From Flavimaribacter sediminis (GTDB taxonomy: Bacteria > Pseudomonadota > Alphaproteobacteria > Rhizobiales > Rhizobiaceae), in contig NZ_JAICBX010000003.1 of NCBI RefSeq assembly GCF_019492055.1, positions 1-64,000 of the forward strand: a stretch of 64,000 nt of DNA, given 5' to 3'. Each line of letters begins with the position of its first letter. Position 1 is the first letter of the stretch. The translations under genes and the position numbers were made by a program. The notes beneath the pieces are model-generated. The model ran no database searches. It had not been told where the DNA came from and saw nothing but the letters and a program-made list of their open reading frames with translations. Below, piece after piece: positions 27,721 through 37,810 of the stretch.

Positions 27721-27861
27721 CGTTCTCAGGGCGGGGTGGAAGTCCCCACCGGCGGTATGCGGCGGAAGCCGCGAGCCCGCGAGCGCCTTTCCTGAAGGAG
27801 AGGGTCAGCAGATCAGGTGAGACGCCTGAGCCGACGGTCATAGTCCGGATGAAAGAGAACG
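27721..27861 (+). ncRNA. FMN riboswitch (RFN element)
   Basis: All conserved blocks of the RFN aptamer are present in order: P1 5' arm with TCTCAGGGCGGGGTGGAAG, TCCCCACCGGCGGT, AGCCCGCGAGC, the GGTCAGCAGATCAGGTGAGA block, GCCGACGGTCATAGTCCGGA, and the closing GAAAGAGAACG. The ends CGTTCTC and GAGAACG pair to form P1. It binds FMN and lies 78 bp upstream of ribH, so it controls riboflavin synthesis by feedback. Confidence 0.96.
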
Positions 27862-27897
27862 TGCCGCCGGTCCCGCGCGTCGTGGGCCGTGTGGCAT

Positions 27898-27938
27898 GTG
27901 ATCGCCTTGGGTGACGTGTCGTTACGAAAGGAGATCAC
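27898..27938 (+). promoter_or_regulatory. SD-sequestering hairpin (riboswitch expression platform)
   Basis: GTGATCGCCTT (27898-27908) pairs with AAGGAGATCAC (27928-27938) in 10 of 11 positions, hiding the AAGGAG ribosome binding site of ribH. The loop itself forms an inner 6-bp stem (27911-27916 with 27920-27925, one G-U). No T-tract follows. This points to translational rather than transcriptional control by the FMN riboswitch. Confidence 0.6.
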
Positions 27939-27939
27939 G

Positions 27940-28374
27940 ATGACACACACCCGATATGCGTTCATCAAGGCGAACTGGCACAAAGATATTGTCGACCAGG
28001 CCCTGGTGGGATTTTCGGAAATCATTCCTTCGGAACAGATCGACGTTTTCGATGTTCCGGGCGCCTTCGAAATGCCGTTGCTTGCGCGTGACCTTGCGCG
28101 TTCAGGACGTTACGGGGCCGTCGCCGCGGCCGCCTTCGTCGTCGACGGCGGGATTTATCGCCACGATTTCGTGGCGCAGGCGGTCGTCAACGGATTGATG
28201 CAGGCGGGTCTCGAGACCGGCGTGCCGATCTTGTCGGTGTCGTTGACGCCGCACAACTATCAGCCGAGTGAACACCATACGCGGATCTACAGGGAGCATT
28301 TCGTGCTGAAAGGCCGTGAAGCGGCCGAAGCCGCGCTCGCCGTTGGCCGAATTCGCAACGCCAAAGCCGCGTAG
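27940..28374 (+). CDS. ribH: 6,7-dimethyl-8-ribityllumazine synthase (RibH2 type)
   Basis: 144-residue lumazine synthase, the penultimate enzyme of riboflavin synthesis, joining 5-amino-6-ribitylaminouracil with 3,4-dihydroxy-2-butanone 4-phosphate. The family strands are clear: YAFIKANWHKDIVDQA, FDVPGAFEMPLLA, and the active-site loop GGIYRHDFVAQAVVNGLMQ with catalytic His, then VPILSVSLTPHNY. The sequence pattern, with RHDF and TPHNY, resembles the type II (RibH2) enzyme of Brucella and Mesorhizobium, a separate copy from the housekeeping RibH1 gene. AAGGAG lies seven bases before the ATG and is sequestered by the leader hairpin. Confidence 0.94.
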   Translation: MTHTRYAFIKANWHKDIVDQALVGFSEIIPSEQIDVFDVPGAFEMPLLARDLARSGRYGAVAAAAFVVDGGIYRHDFVAQAVVNGLMQAGLETGVPILSVSLTPHNYQPSEHHTRIYREHFVLKGREAAEAALAVGRIRNAKAA

Positions 28375-28384
28375 ACTTGCGATC

Positions 28385-28404
28385 GGGCGGCGAAATCGCC
28401 GCCC
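28385..28404. terminator. terminator hairpin between ribH and the META-domain gene
   Basis: GGGCGGCG-AAAT-CGCCGCCC forms a perfect 8-bp GC stem ten bases after the ribH stop. It lies in a 39-bp convergent gap, so it can serve both directions. The plus-strand tail is only moderately T-rich. Confidence 0.5.
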
Positions 28405-28413
28405 GTCTCTAAA

Positions 28414-28815
28414 TTATTTGCTTCTGACAAGGACGGCGACCGGATCGCCGCTGTCGTCACGCAATTGCAGCGTGTCGCCTTCGATGGTGAAGTTGCTTGC
28501 CGCGGCCAGCGCTTCCTGCAGCCTCTGCTCGAGCTCCCCGAGCGGCGGCGGACAGGCCTTTCGCGTCGCCGCCACCGGTCCGAAATCGATATTGTCGCCC
28601 TCGATCGCCGGTATGGACGTCATGCGGTTGCAGCCGATCGTCATCGAGATGTTCTCTTCCGGCGAAACCTCCAGGCTCGTCTTGCCTGAATCGAAATCCT
28701 GCGCGCCGCCGATCGATTCGAACCGCCAGCTTCCCACGATCCCCCCGTCTGCAGCGTGCGACGCGCCGCCAAGGGCCAGAGCGGCCAGTATTCCGACAAA
28801 AATCAACTTGCGCAT
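28414..28815 (-). CDS. secreted META (HslJ-like) domain protein
   Basis: 133-residue small exported protein. The first 21 residues are a signal peptide (MRKLIFVGILAALALGGASHAA). The rest fits the META/HslJ fold: GSWRFESIGG at the start, ISMTIGCNRMTSIPAIEGDNIDF (the conserved GCN in the middle), ATRKACPPPLGELEQRLQEAL and a final strand pair. HslJ-type proteins are implicated in stress and antibiotic tolerance in enterobacteria, but no biochemical activity is assigned. It is convergent with ribH across a 39-bp gap. Confidence 0.78.
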   Translation of the reverse strand: MRKLIFVGILAALALGGASHAADGGIVGSWRFESIGGAQDFDSGKTSLEVSPEENISMTIGCNRMTSIPAIEGDNIDFGPVAATRKACPPPLGELEQRLQEALAAASNFTIEGDTLQLRDDSGDPVAVLVRSK

Positions 28816-29011
28816 GAATTGGTCCTTTCAAATTCAGCCTCGACGGCGATCTGTCACGGGGATTGCGTGCTCAATGTGTCTTTGAGGCAGAATCCCGCTC
28901 AGTCCCGCATTTACCTGAAAGGGTATATTTACCGCAAAGCTTTACAACGGGTTTTCACTGAAAAGAATTGCCGGGGCCAAAGCGCCTGCTGAACCTCCAG
29001 ACCGCGAAACC

Positions 29012-30913
29012 ATGACGCTATCATTTCGCCTCACCGTCACGTCCCTCGTGATGGTTATCCTCATAACACTGGCCCTGATGCTGATCGGCCTGCAATATCG
29101 TATACTCACGATCGCCGTCCACACTTCGGCGGGAGACAGCATGGAGTCGGTCAGCGAGCGCGTCGCGACGCGGATCGACGCGCGTCTCGCCAATACGGTC
29201 AGGCTCGTCAATTTCCTCTCCGCCATTCCGTCGATCGCCGACCAGGAACGTCCGGGCGCCGACAATCAGGCGATCGAACTCTTCCGGATGATGCTTGAAC
29301 AGTCGCTCGGATATGAAAGCGTTTACGTCGGATACGCCGATGGCTACTGGCTGCAATTGCTCCGCGTTGCCGAATTGGCGCCGGAGCAGCGGGAATTGTT
29401 CAAGACGCCCGAAGGGGCCGTCTATATTCTGAACCAGGTGATTCCCGGCGCTCCCGGGCAACTTCCGCTGTTTCGCCACTTTCTCGACGCGGATATGCAG
29501 TTGATAAGCGAAATCACGATACCCCATCTCGGATACGACGCCCGCACGCGCCCCTGGTATCTCGATGCTCAGGGTCACCATACCGCAGCTATTTCGCGAC
29601 CCTATCTTTCTTACGTCAGTGATGAATCCCTGATCACGGTGAGCGCGGAACTCGACGGCCTTATGAAAGGTGTGGTCGGCATCGATATCCAAACCGAGGA
29701 ATTCAGCCATTTCGTCTCCGAACAGGCCGAGATCGAAAACACCGTCAGCGTCGTCTACATGGCCGATGGAACTCTGCTGGCGCATCCGCAATATCACAGC
29801 CTGCTTGCAAAGAAGCTGATCGCCAGCGACAATGTGGTCCTGCCGACCGTCGCCGACCTCGACAACGGGCTTGTAAAAGACGCGCTTGCGGATTCGAAAG
29901 AAAAAACAAGAGAAGCAGGCGGCGTCCACGACGACGAGGGCGATTATTGGCTCTACCGCATCGGCCCGCTTCATATCCCGGATTTCCCCGGCGCCCATAT
30001 CGTTCTTCTCGCCGAAGAAACGGATTTCGCCGGAGACATCCGGCGGCTGCAATGGCGCGGTTTCCTCGTCGCCTGCGCGATCGGCGCGATCTTCCTGCCG
30101 GTAAGCTGGTTCGCGGCCAGCAGAATATCCAGGCAATTGCTGGCGATCACCGACGAGGCCAACCGGCTGCAGACGATGCAGACGCCGCCCGAGCGGCCAA
30201 TTGGCTCGCTGATCAATGAAATCCGCAATCTCGGCCAGGCAGTTCATCTCGCCCAGAAAGCGATCTGGTCGTTCTCGCGCTTCGTTCCCTCAGAACTCGT
30301 GCGAAGGCTGCTGAAGGACGAAATGTCCACAGAGATCGGCGGCGTGCGGCAGGGCCTTTCAGTCGTTTTCACCGATGTCGAAAACTTCACGACAATTGCC
30401 GAAAACACCGACCCGAACGTTCTCATGAGCCAGACGTCGCGCTATTTCAGCGCCCTGACAGACGCTTTTCTCGCCGAGGGCGGCACGATCGACAAGTTCA
30501 TCGGCGACGCCGTGATGGTGTTCTGGAACGCGCCGGAGCCGCAGGACGACCATGTCAAAAGCGCCTGTCGCGCCGTGCTCGCCGCGCGCGAAGCCAGCAA
30601 AGCCATCAACACGCAATTCGAGGCGGAAGGCCTGCCGCGCTTCCGCACCCGCTTCGGCGTCAACACCGGCGTCGCCGTCGTCGGCAATCTCGGCTCCTCG
30701 GAGCGGATGAACTACACGGCGCTTGGCAACACGGTCAATCTGGCGGCCCGACTGGAAAGCCTCAACAAGGAATACGACACCGACATCCTGGTCAGCGAGG
30801 CCGTCCGCGATCAGGCCGGCGACACGTTCACGTTCCGAAAGGTCGACCGCACGATCGCCAAGGGCATGACCCATGCGACGACAGTGTATGAGCTTGTGGG
30901 CGAGCAGAAGTAG
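29012..30913 (+). CDS. membrane adenylate cyclase with Cache sensor domain
   Basis: 633-residue class III nucleotide cyclase. A transmembrane helix at about 8-28 leads into a periplasmic double-Cache domain (YDARTRPWYLDAQG and VVGIDIQ are typical), a second membrane helix near 350-370, a HAMP-like linker and a C-terminal cyclase domain. Catalytic metal residues are Asp455 (VFTDVENFT) and Asp499 (IGDAVMVFW). Lys495 and the Thr in NYTALGNTVNLAARL at the purine-specifying positions indicate ATP rather than GTP, and the transition-state Asn/Arg are in place. It should convert ATP to cAMP on sensing an extracellular small molecule. It stands alone between two terminator-like hairpins. Confidence 0.9.
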   Translation: MTLSFRLTVTSLVMVILITLALMLIGLQYRILTIAVHTSAGDSMESVSERVATRIDARLANTVRLVNFLSAIPSIADQERPGADNQAIELFRMMLEQSLGYESVYVGYADGYWLQLLRVAELAPEQRELFKTPEGAVYILNQVIPGAPGQLPLFRHFLDADMQLISEITIPHLGYDARTRPWYLDAQGHHTAAISRPYLSYVSDESLITVSAELDGLMKGVVGIDIQTEEFSHFVSEQAEIENTVSVVYMADGTLLAHPQYHSLLAKKLIASDNVVLPTVADLDNGLVKDALADSKEKTREAGGVHDDEGDYWLYRIGPLHIPDFPGAHIVLLAEETDFAGDIRRLQWRGFLVACAIGAIFLPVSWFAASRISRQLLAITDEANRLQTMQTPPERPIGSLINEIRNLGQAVHLAQKAIWSFSRFVPSELVRRLLKDEMSTEIGGVRQGLSVVFTDVENFTTIAENTDPNVLMSQTSRYFSALTDAFLAEGGTIDKFIGDAVMVFWNAPEPQDDHVKSACRAVLAAREASKAINTQFEAEGLPRFRTRFGVNTGVAVVGNLGSSERMNYTALGNTVNLAARLESLNKEYDTDILVSEAVRDQAGDTFTFRKVDRTIAKGMTHATTVYELVGEQK

Positions 30914-30933
30914 CAGTTCACGCTAAATGATGA

Positions 30934-30956
30934 GCGGCGGGGCTGAACCCCGCCGC
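30934..30956. terminator. GC-rich terminator hairpin between cyclase and Liv-type binding protein
   Basis: GCGGCGGGG-CTGAA-CCCCGCCGC is a perfect 9-bp stem with a 5-nt loop in the 54-bp convergent gap. T-richness downstream is weak on both strands. Confidence 0.5.
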
Positions 30957-30967
30957 ATCGCGTCGTC

Positions 30968-32104
30968 TTATTTTGCGACCTGTTCGAGCGAAAGGATGTC
31001 GACCTTGTTGTCGTTGACGCCGAGGATCACGACAATCTCACCGGCCTGGTTGTAATCGTCGAAGGAGATCGTCTTGCCCATCACCGTGGTGAACTCGATT
31101 TTTTCGAGCGCGTCGCGGATGGCGGCTGGTTCGGCGCTGCCGGCTTCCTTGATCGCCTGGGCGATGATGTTGACGGAATCATAGCCGGCCCAGGTCTGCA
31201 GCACCGGCGAGATCTCGTGCTTCACCTTGATCTTCTCGGCGAACGCCTTGTTCTCCGGCGTGTCGATCTCCGGCGAATAGGTCCAGGCGCTGACGGAGCC
31301 TTCCATGCCGCCGGCGCTGATCAACTCTTCATTCTGCCCGCCAAGTTCGGCGCGGCCCGTATAGGGAATGGTGAGGCCGAGCTGCATGGCGTTGCGCAGC
31401 ATGGTGAGCTGGTCGGATCCGAGCTGGAACAGGGCGATCGCGTCGGGTTTCGAGCGCGACACCTTGGTCAGGACCGGCGTGAAGTCGGGCAAGCCCTGGG
31501 GGGCGAAGTCCGTCGAAATGATCTCGACGCCCGCTTCCTTGGCGAATTCGGCGAAGGCGCCGGCGCCGCCGCGTCCGAAATCCGTATCCTCGCCGATAAT
31601 CGCGACCTTGGAGAACTTGCCTGAATTGGCGAGATAGCCGGCGAGCGTCTTCATCATAGCCGCGTCGGACGGATTGATGCGGAATTCCCACTTGTTGCCG
31701 CCGACGCCGGACTGGTCGGTGATGGCGGGGCTGGTCGACACCGCGGTGACCATGGGAATGCCGGCCTTCTCGATGATCGGCATGGTCGCCAGCGTGGCTG
31801 AACTGCAGTGCGCGCCGATGATGACGTTGACCTTCGCCTCGACCAGTTTGTTGGCGACGTTAACGGCCTCGGACGGATTGCACTTGTTGTCCATCGGCAG
31901 GAGTTCGATCTGCATGCCGAGCAGACCCCCGGCTTCATTGATTTCCTCTACGGCGAGGTCGATTCCCCATTTTTCCCGCTCAGCGGCGATAGCCGCCGGA
32001 CCGGTGTAGGGATTGCTGATGCCAATCAGGATGCTTTCGGCCTGGGCGGCCACAGACGCGCCCAAGATTGAGGCAACTGATAGAATAACAGGCAGTATTT
32101 TCAT
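30968..32104 (-). CDS. ABC transporter substrate-binding protein (Liv/HAAT type)
   Basis: 378-residue periplasmic binding protein of the branched-chain amino acid/amide family (type I fold). A signal peptide ends near AAQAES; the mature start ILIGISNPYTGPAAIAAEREKWG, then NEAGGLLGMQIELLPMDNKCNPSEAVN and VIGAHCSSATLA, is characteristic. AGGAGG precedes the ATG. It is divergent from the permease genes by 311 bp and is surely the binding component of that transporter. Family members bind amino acids, amides, urea or aromatic acids. Here the downstream hydantoinase-like genes point to an amide- or lactam-containing ligand (inference). Confidence 0.9.
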   Translation of the reverse strand: MKILPVILSVASILGASVAAQAESILIGISNPYTGPAAIAAEREKWGIDLAVEEINEAGGLLGMQIELLPMDNKCNPSEAVNVANKLVEAKVNVIIGAHCSSATLATMPIIEKAGIPMVTAVSTSPAITDQSGVGGNKWEFRINPSDAAMMKTLAGYLANSGKFSKVAIIGEDTDFGRGGAGAFAEFAKEAGVEIISTDFAPQGLPDFTPVLTKVSRSKPDAIALFQLGSDQLTMLRNAMQLGLTIPYTGRAELGGQNEELISAGGMEGSVSAWTYSPEIDTPENKAFAEKIKVKHEISPVLQTWAGYDSVNIIAQAIKEAGSAEPAAIRDALEKIEFTTVMGKTISFDDYNQAGEIVVILGVNDNKVDILSLEQVAK

Positions 32105-32415
32105 GTGTTCCTCCTATCGGGACAAGAATAGGCAAGTTGATCTAATTTTTCGATTGACAATAAATCCAATCGGAGCCCATCATATGGTAAGTTACAGCGC
32201 TAGCAAGCCCGTTTTTTAGGCATAAGGTGAAAAACAATGGTTATAGGAACTTTAGTTTCATTTCCACGCTATATTTTATACTTCAAGAAATACATTGTGA
32301 CTATAAGTAATTCTTGAGAGGAATACAGAAGTAAATATGAAGTAATCCTCGAATTGATACATCCCTCCCACCTCCGAACCTCTGCAAACAGGCAAACGCC
32401 GTCGGCGAACAGAAC
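32105..32415. other. divergent control region of the Liv/Hyu transport-catabolism system
   Basis: 311 bp, AT-rich compared with the rest of the window. No gene is supported. It must hold the promoters of the binding-protein gene (minus) and the ten-kilobase permease-led operon (plus). A perfect TTGACA lies at 32154-32159 on the plus strand; TTGGAT-N18-TTAGAT reads on the minus strand. Confidence 0.5.
32151..32172. promoter_or_regulatory. inverted repeat, candidate IclR operator
   Basis: CGATTG (32151-32156) and CAATCG (32167-32172) form a perfect inverted repeat with a 10-nt spacer. It overlaps the TTGACA hexamer and lies between the divergent genes. It is a natural candidate for binding by the IclR protein encoded at the end of the operon. 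Confidence 0.35.
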
Positions 32416-33297
32416 ATGGACTACATCTACTTTTTGCAATTAACCGCGAACGGACTTGTGATCGGGCTGATTTACGCTTTGATCGCGGTCGGACTCGCCT
32501 TGCTCTTCGGCGTCCTGGGCATCGTCAACTTCGCCCATGGCGAACTGCTGCTTATCGGCGCCTATGCGATGGCGATTGCGTTGCCTGCTTTCGGACTGGC
32601 CTACATACCCGGCGTCATCGTCGCCGTGCTGACGGCGATCATCGCCGGCTGGTTCATCTATGAAGTGTTCCTGTCGAAGCTCGGGCACGGTGAATTCGAA
32701 CGCAGCATCCTGATCACGATGGGCCTGTCCATCGTCATCCTCAATGGCATCCAGTATATCTTCACCGCCACGCCGCTCTTGGTGAACACCGAATTCGGCT
32801 ACGCCGGCGTCAGCATCGGCGATATCCGCGTCGCGTGGACGCGCATCGCCGCAGCAGTCCTGTCGGCCGTCACCTTCGCTGCATTATATGTACTGCTCAA
32901 TTACACCCAGATCGGCCGGGCCATGCGCGCCGTCTCCCAAAATCGCGACGCCGCCCTGATGGTGGGCATGCAGCCGCGCAAGATCGGTCGCAACGCGGTT
33001 ATTCTGGCTGCTTCGCTCTGTGGCCTCGCCGGCGCCGCCGTCGCCCCGGTTCAACTGGTTCAGCCCTATCTCGGCCAGTTCCTTGTCTTCAAGGCGTTCG
33101 CAATCATCATTATCGGCGGCATGGGCAGCATCGAAGGCGCGGTGTTCGCAGCCATTGCGCTTGGCGTCATTGAAAGCTGGATCGGCGGCTTCTTCCCCGT
33201 CGTCTGGCAGGAAGCCGCAGGCTTCATCATCATGATCACGGTGCTGATGCTGAAGCCCAGCGGCCTGTTCTCTCGCGGCGGAATGCGGGTCGGATGA
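32416..33297 (+). CDS. ABC transporter permease, LivH type
   Basis: 293-residue inner-membrane permease of the branched-chain amino acid type. The opening LTANGLVIGLIYALIAVGLALLFG, then LGIVNFAHGELLLIGAYA, and the coupling loop GMQPRKIGRNAVILAASLCGLAGA are LivH hallmarks; eight or so hydrophobic helices are visible. The next gene overlaps it by 4 bp. Works with the LivM-like permease, two ATPases and the divergent binding protein. The ribosome site before the ATG is weak. Confidence 0.92.
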   Translation: MDYIYFLQLTANGLVIGLIYALIAVGLALLFGVLGIVNFAHGELLLIGAYAMAIALPAFGLAYIPGVIVAVLTAIIAGWFIYEVFLSKLGHGEFERSILITMGLSIVILNGIQYIFTATPLLVNTEFGYAGVSIGDIRVAWTRIAAAVLSAVTFAALYVLLNYTQIGRAMRAVSQNRDAALMVGMQPRKIGRNAVILAASLCGLAGAAVAPVQLVQPYLGQFLVFKAFAIIIIGGMGSIEGAVFAAIALGVIESWIGGFFPVVWQEAAGFIIMITVLMLKPSGLFSRGGMRVG

Positions 33298-34241
33298 GAA
33301 TGCCTTTTCTTGCCGTAACAGTCGTCGCCGTGGCCGCATTTCTGCCGCTGGTTGTTACCAGCAGCTACATCCTCAGTGTTGGCGTCACCATGTTCCTGTA
33401 TCTGGTCGCGGCAATGTCCCTGAACGTCATCTATGGCCTGCTCGGGCTGCTGTCGCTGGCCCACATCGCCTTCTGGGGCATCGGCGGCTATTTCACGGTG
33501 ATCGCCGTAATGGATCTCGGATTGAGCTTCTGGGTTGCGCTGCCGCTCGCCGGTCTCTTCGCAGGCGTCGTTTCGATCGCCGTCGGCTTTCCGGCGCTCC
33601 GCCTCAACCGGCACTCTTTCGTCGTCGTCACGCTCATCTTCGCGCTTTTGACTACACTGGTCGCGCGCGACTGGGTGTCGCTGACGCGCGGGCCGATGGG
33701 CATTCCGGGCATCCCCTCGCCCTATTTCTTCGGCCACGAGATCGCCGGCGCCTACAGTTTCTATTACCTCGCCGGCGCATTCGCCCTGGTCAGCCTGCTG
33801 CTGCTTTACCTCTTCTTCACGTCGCGGATCGCCGACACCATGCGCGCGATCAACCAGAGCGAGGATCTCGCCCGCTCGCAAGGCGTCAATCCCACTGCCT
33901 ACAAACTTCTCGCCTTCTTCCTGTCCGCGTTCTTCACGGCCATGGCGGGCGGCATTCTCGCCTTCAACCAGAGGGTCATCGACCCGCTGATCTTCGACTT
34001 CTTCTTCATGCAGGCCTTCCTCATCATGGTCATTGTCGGCGGCAGGGGCAGCTTCGTCGGCGTGCTTGTCGCCGGCGCCGTAATGTCGATCCTGCCGGAA
34101 GTCCTGCGCTTCTCGGTCGACCTGCGCATGGTGCTCTATGGTCTGGCGCTGCTCGCCTTCGTCACCTGGGCGCCGAACGGCCTTGCCGGATGGATCAGGG
34201 AGCGGCGCGAGGAACGCCTGCGTTCGGAGTTGCGGCAATGA
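33294..34241 (+). CDS. ABC transporter permease, LivM type
   Basis: 315-residue second permease of the Liv-type importer. LivM features include MSLNVIYGLLGLLSLAHIAFWGIGGY near residue 40-65, FRRLT-like region replaced by PALRLNRHSFVVVTL, and the ATPase-coupling loop DLARSQGVNPTAYKLLAFFLSAFFTAMAG around 195-220. It overlaps the LivH-like gene by 4 bp and the first ATPase gene by 4 bp, so the subunits are made in step. Confidence 0.92.
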   Translation: MRMPFLAVTVVAVAAFLPLVVTSSYILSVGVTMFLYLVAAMSLNVIYGLLGLLSLAHIAFWGIGGYFTVIAVMDLGLSFWVALPLAGLFAGVVSIAVGFPALRLNRHSFVVVTLIFALLTTLVARDWVSLTRGPMGIPGIPSPYFFGHEIAGAYSFYYLAGAFALVSLLLLYLFFTSRIADTMRAINQSEDLARSQGVNPTAYKLLAFFLSAFFTAMAGGILAFNQRVIDPLIFDFFFMQAFLIMVIVGGRGSFVGVLVAGAVMSILPEVLRFSVDLRMVLYGLALLAFVTWAPNGLAGWIRERREERLRSELRQ

Positions 34242-34994
34242 ACAGCGCAACGCCACTTCTCGAGGTCGAGGGGCTTCGCAAGAGCTTCGCCGGCGTGCAC
34301 GCCGTGGACAACATGTCCTTCTCCGTCGCGCACAACACGATCACCGGCGTCATCGGCCCCAACGGTTCGGGCAAAAGCACCACCATCGACTGCATCTCCG
34401 GCTTCCAGCGGCCGAACGCGGGTCGCATCAGACTGGACGGGCGCGACATCACCCGCCTGACGCCGCAGAAAATCGCCAAGGCCGGACTGATCCGGACCTT
34501 CCAGACCGTGCACATCTATGAGGCGATGACGCTGCGGGAAAATCTACTCCAGGCCGCCCGCCCCTTCCAGGCGTCCGGCTGGGTCGCCGATTTCCTGCGC
34601 CTGCCCGGCATGCGCCGCGAGGTCGATGCAGCGATGGTCCGCGCCGACGAGCTGGTCGACATGATTGGCCTGCGCAAATATTACGACGCGCCGACGCGCA
34701 TTCTGTCCTACGGCCAGAAGAAGCTTGTCGCCCTTGCCGCGGGGCTGATGCCCAAACCGCGACTGCTCGTCCTCGACGAACCGGTCGCAGGCGTCAATCC
34801 GACGCGCATCCGCGAGATCGAGGAAGTCATCCTCAACCTCCACGCCGCCGGCGAGAGTTTCATTATCGTCGAACACAATGTCGAATTCGTCATGCGCTTG
34901 TGCGAACGCGTCATCGTCTTCGTCGGCGGAAGCAAGATGACCGAGGGCGACCCGAAATCCGTGCAGCAGGACGCGCGCGTACTGGAGGCCTATC

Positions 34995-35011
<17 letters not shown>
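34238..35011 (+). CDS. ABC transporter ATP-binding protein, LivG type
   Basis: 257-residue ATPase of the LivG group. Walker A is GPNGSGKSTT near 40, the signature motif is the LivG-type ILSYGQKKLVALAAGLM, Walker B is LLVLDEPVAGVNP, and the switch His is in IIVEHNVEFVM. The ATG at 34238 overlaps the LivM stop; an in-frame start 48 bp upstream would intrude further into livM and is not favoured. Energises the importer together with the LivF-like protein encoded next. Confidence 0.92.
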
Positions 35012-35728
<717 letters not shown>

Positions 35729-35732
<4 letters not shown>

Positions 35733-37810
35733 CGAATGCGGCGCGTCTGGCGGTCGATATCGGCGGGACTTTTACAGACCTTGCGCTGACCCGGGACGGG
35801 CGGCGCGTGACGGCAAAGGTGCTCACCACGCCGTCGGCGCCCGAACAGGGCGTGCTGACCGGCGTCAAGGCCATCCTCGAGAAAGCCGGACTGGCGCCGT
35901 CCGATGTCGGCATCGTCATTCACGGAACGACGCTCGCGACCAACGCGATCATCGAACGCAAGGGCGCAAAGACCGCGATGATCGTCACCGACGGTTTCCG
36001 CGATTCCATCGACATGGCGTATGAGAACCGCTTCGAGCAATACGACATCATGATGGACCGCCCCGCGCCGCTCGTGCCCCAGGCCATGCGCTTTCAGGCG
36101 GCCGGCAGGATCGACGCGCAGGGCAATGAGATCCAGCCCCTCGACGAGGCGAAGATTGCGGAAATCTGCGATCGCCTGGCCGCCGAAGAGGTCAGATCGG
36201 TGGCCGTCTGCTTCATGCACCCCTACGCCAACATGGCGCACGAGGAGCGCGCGCGCGAAATCATCTCGGCGCGTCTGCCCGACATCGCGATCACGCTTTC
36301 GGGCGAGGTCTGTCCTGAAATTCGCGAATATGACCGGTGGTCCACGGCGCTCGCCAACGCCTATATCCAGCCGGTCATGGACACCTATCTGCGCAAGCTT
36401 TCGGTCGAGCTTGAAAAAATGGGCGTCGACTGCCCGTTTTTCATGATTACGTCCGCCGGCGGCTTGACCGAGGTCGAGATGGCCCGCCGCTTTCCTGTGC
36501 GCCTGGTCGAATCCGGGCCGGCCGGCGGCGCGATCCTCGCTGCCCACGTGGCCGCCCAGTCGGACTACGAGGAAATCCTGTCCTTCGACATGGGCGGCAC
36601 CACCGCCAAGATCTGTCTCATCGAGAACGGCCAGCCGCATTATTCCCGCACCTTCGAGGTGGCGCGCGAATACCGCTTCCTGAAAGGCAGCGGCCTGCCG
36701 TTGCGCATTCCCGTCATCGACATGGTGGAGATCGGCGCCGGCGGCGGTTCGATCGCCCGCATCGATGAATTGTCGCGCATCCAGATCGGCCCGGACAGCA
36801 TGGGTTCGGAGCCGGGACCTGCGAGCTACGGCCGCGGCGGAACCGCCGCGACCGTCACCGACGCAAATGTCGTGCTCGGCCGTCTCGACCCGGAAACCTT
36901 TGCGGGCGGATCGATCCCGCTGCTTCCCGAACGCGCCGAAACCGCTGTGATGGAGCATATCGGCGCGCAGCTCGAACTTGATCCGCTCAATGCGGCGATC
37001 GGGATATCGGAAGTGGTCGAGGAAAACATGGCGAACGCTTCCCGCGTTCACGCCGTCGAACTCGGACGCAATCTCGGCGGCCGCACGATGATCGCCTTCG
37101 GCGGGGCCGCGCCCCTGCACGCCGCCCGGCTGGCCGACAAGCTGGGCATTCGGCGCGTGGTTGTGCCGGCGAGCGCCGGGGTGGGTTCTGCCGTCGGGTT
37201 CCTCCTTGCCCCGATCGCCTACGAGATCAACCAGTCGCGCTTCGTCACACTCGACGACACCTTCGACAACGAGGCGATCAACGCCTTGCGCAAGGACATG
37301 TACGCAAAGGCCCTCGAGGTCGTGTCGGCCGGCGCGGGCGACCAGCCGCTGATCGAGACATGGACGGCCGACATGCGCTATGTCGGCCAGGGCCACGAAG
37401 TCACCGTCGACATTCCCGCAACGCCGTTCGAGGCGGAAGACCACAAGGCGCTGCATGACCTGTTCGTGTCCTATTACACAAGCACGTTCGGCCGCTCGAT
37501 ACCCGGGCTGGTGTCGGAGATCACAGGCTGGTCGCTGAGACTGGCGACCCAGGCGCCCGCGCCGGAAAAGGCCCGTCACGAGAAAAACGGCAAAACCGTC
37601 TGCCCGGCCGGCGCCCGCCGCATGGTGGACGCGGCGACGGGCGACATGATCGAGGCGCCGGTCTATCACCGCGCCGAGCTTGAGCCCGGCGTAACGCTCG
37701 CCGGTCCCTGCATCATTACCGAGGAGGAGACGACCACCATCGTCACCTCCCGTTTCGACGCGGGCGTCAACTCGCTCGGGCACATCGTTCTGGACTGGAA
37801 TGAGGCATGA
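35729..37810 (+). CDS. hyuA: hydantoinase/oxoprolinase family protein, A subunit
   Basis: 693-residue HyuA-type subunit with the ASKHA ATPase fold: phosphate-1 motif AVDIGGTFTDLAL at the N-terminus, HGTTLATNAIIERKG near 65-80, the second phosphate motif FDMGGTTAKICLIENG near 288, and GAGGGSIARIDE plus GPDSMGSEPGPASYGRGG near 335-370. Partners of this family carry out ATP-dependent ring opening of hydantoins or 5-oxoproline, N-methylhydantoin hydrolysis, or carboxylation of acetone and acetophenone. It is flanked by 4-bp overlaps with the ATPase gene and hyuB. Which of these reactions applies is not decidable here; hydrolysis of a cyclic amide suits the neighbours best. Confidence 0.9.
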
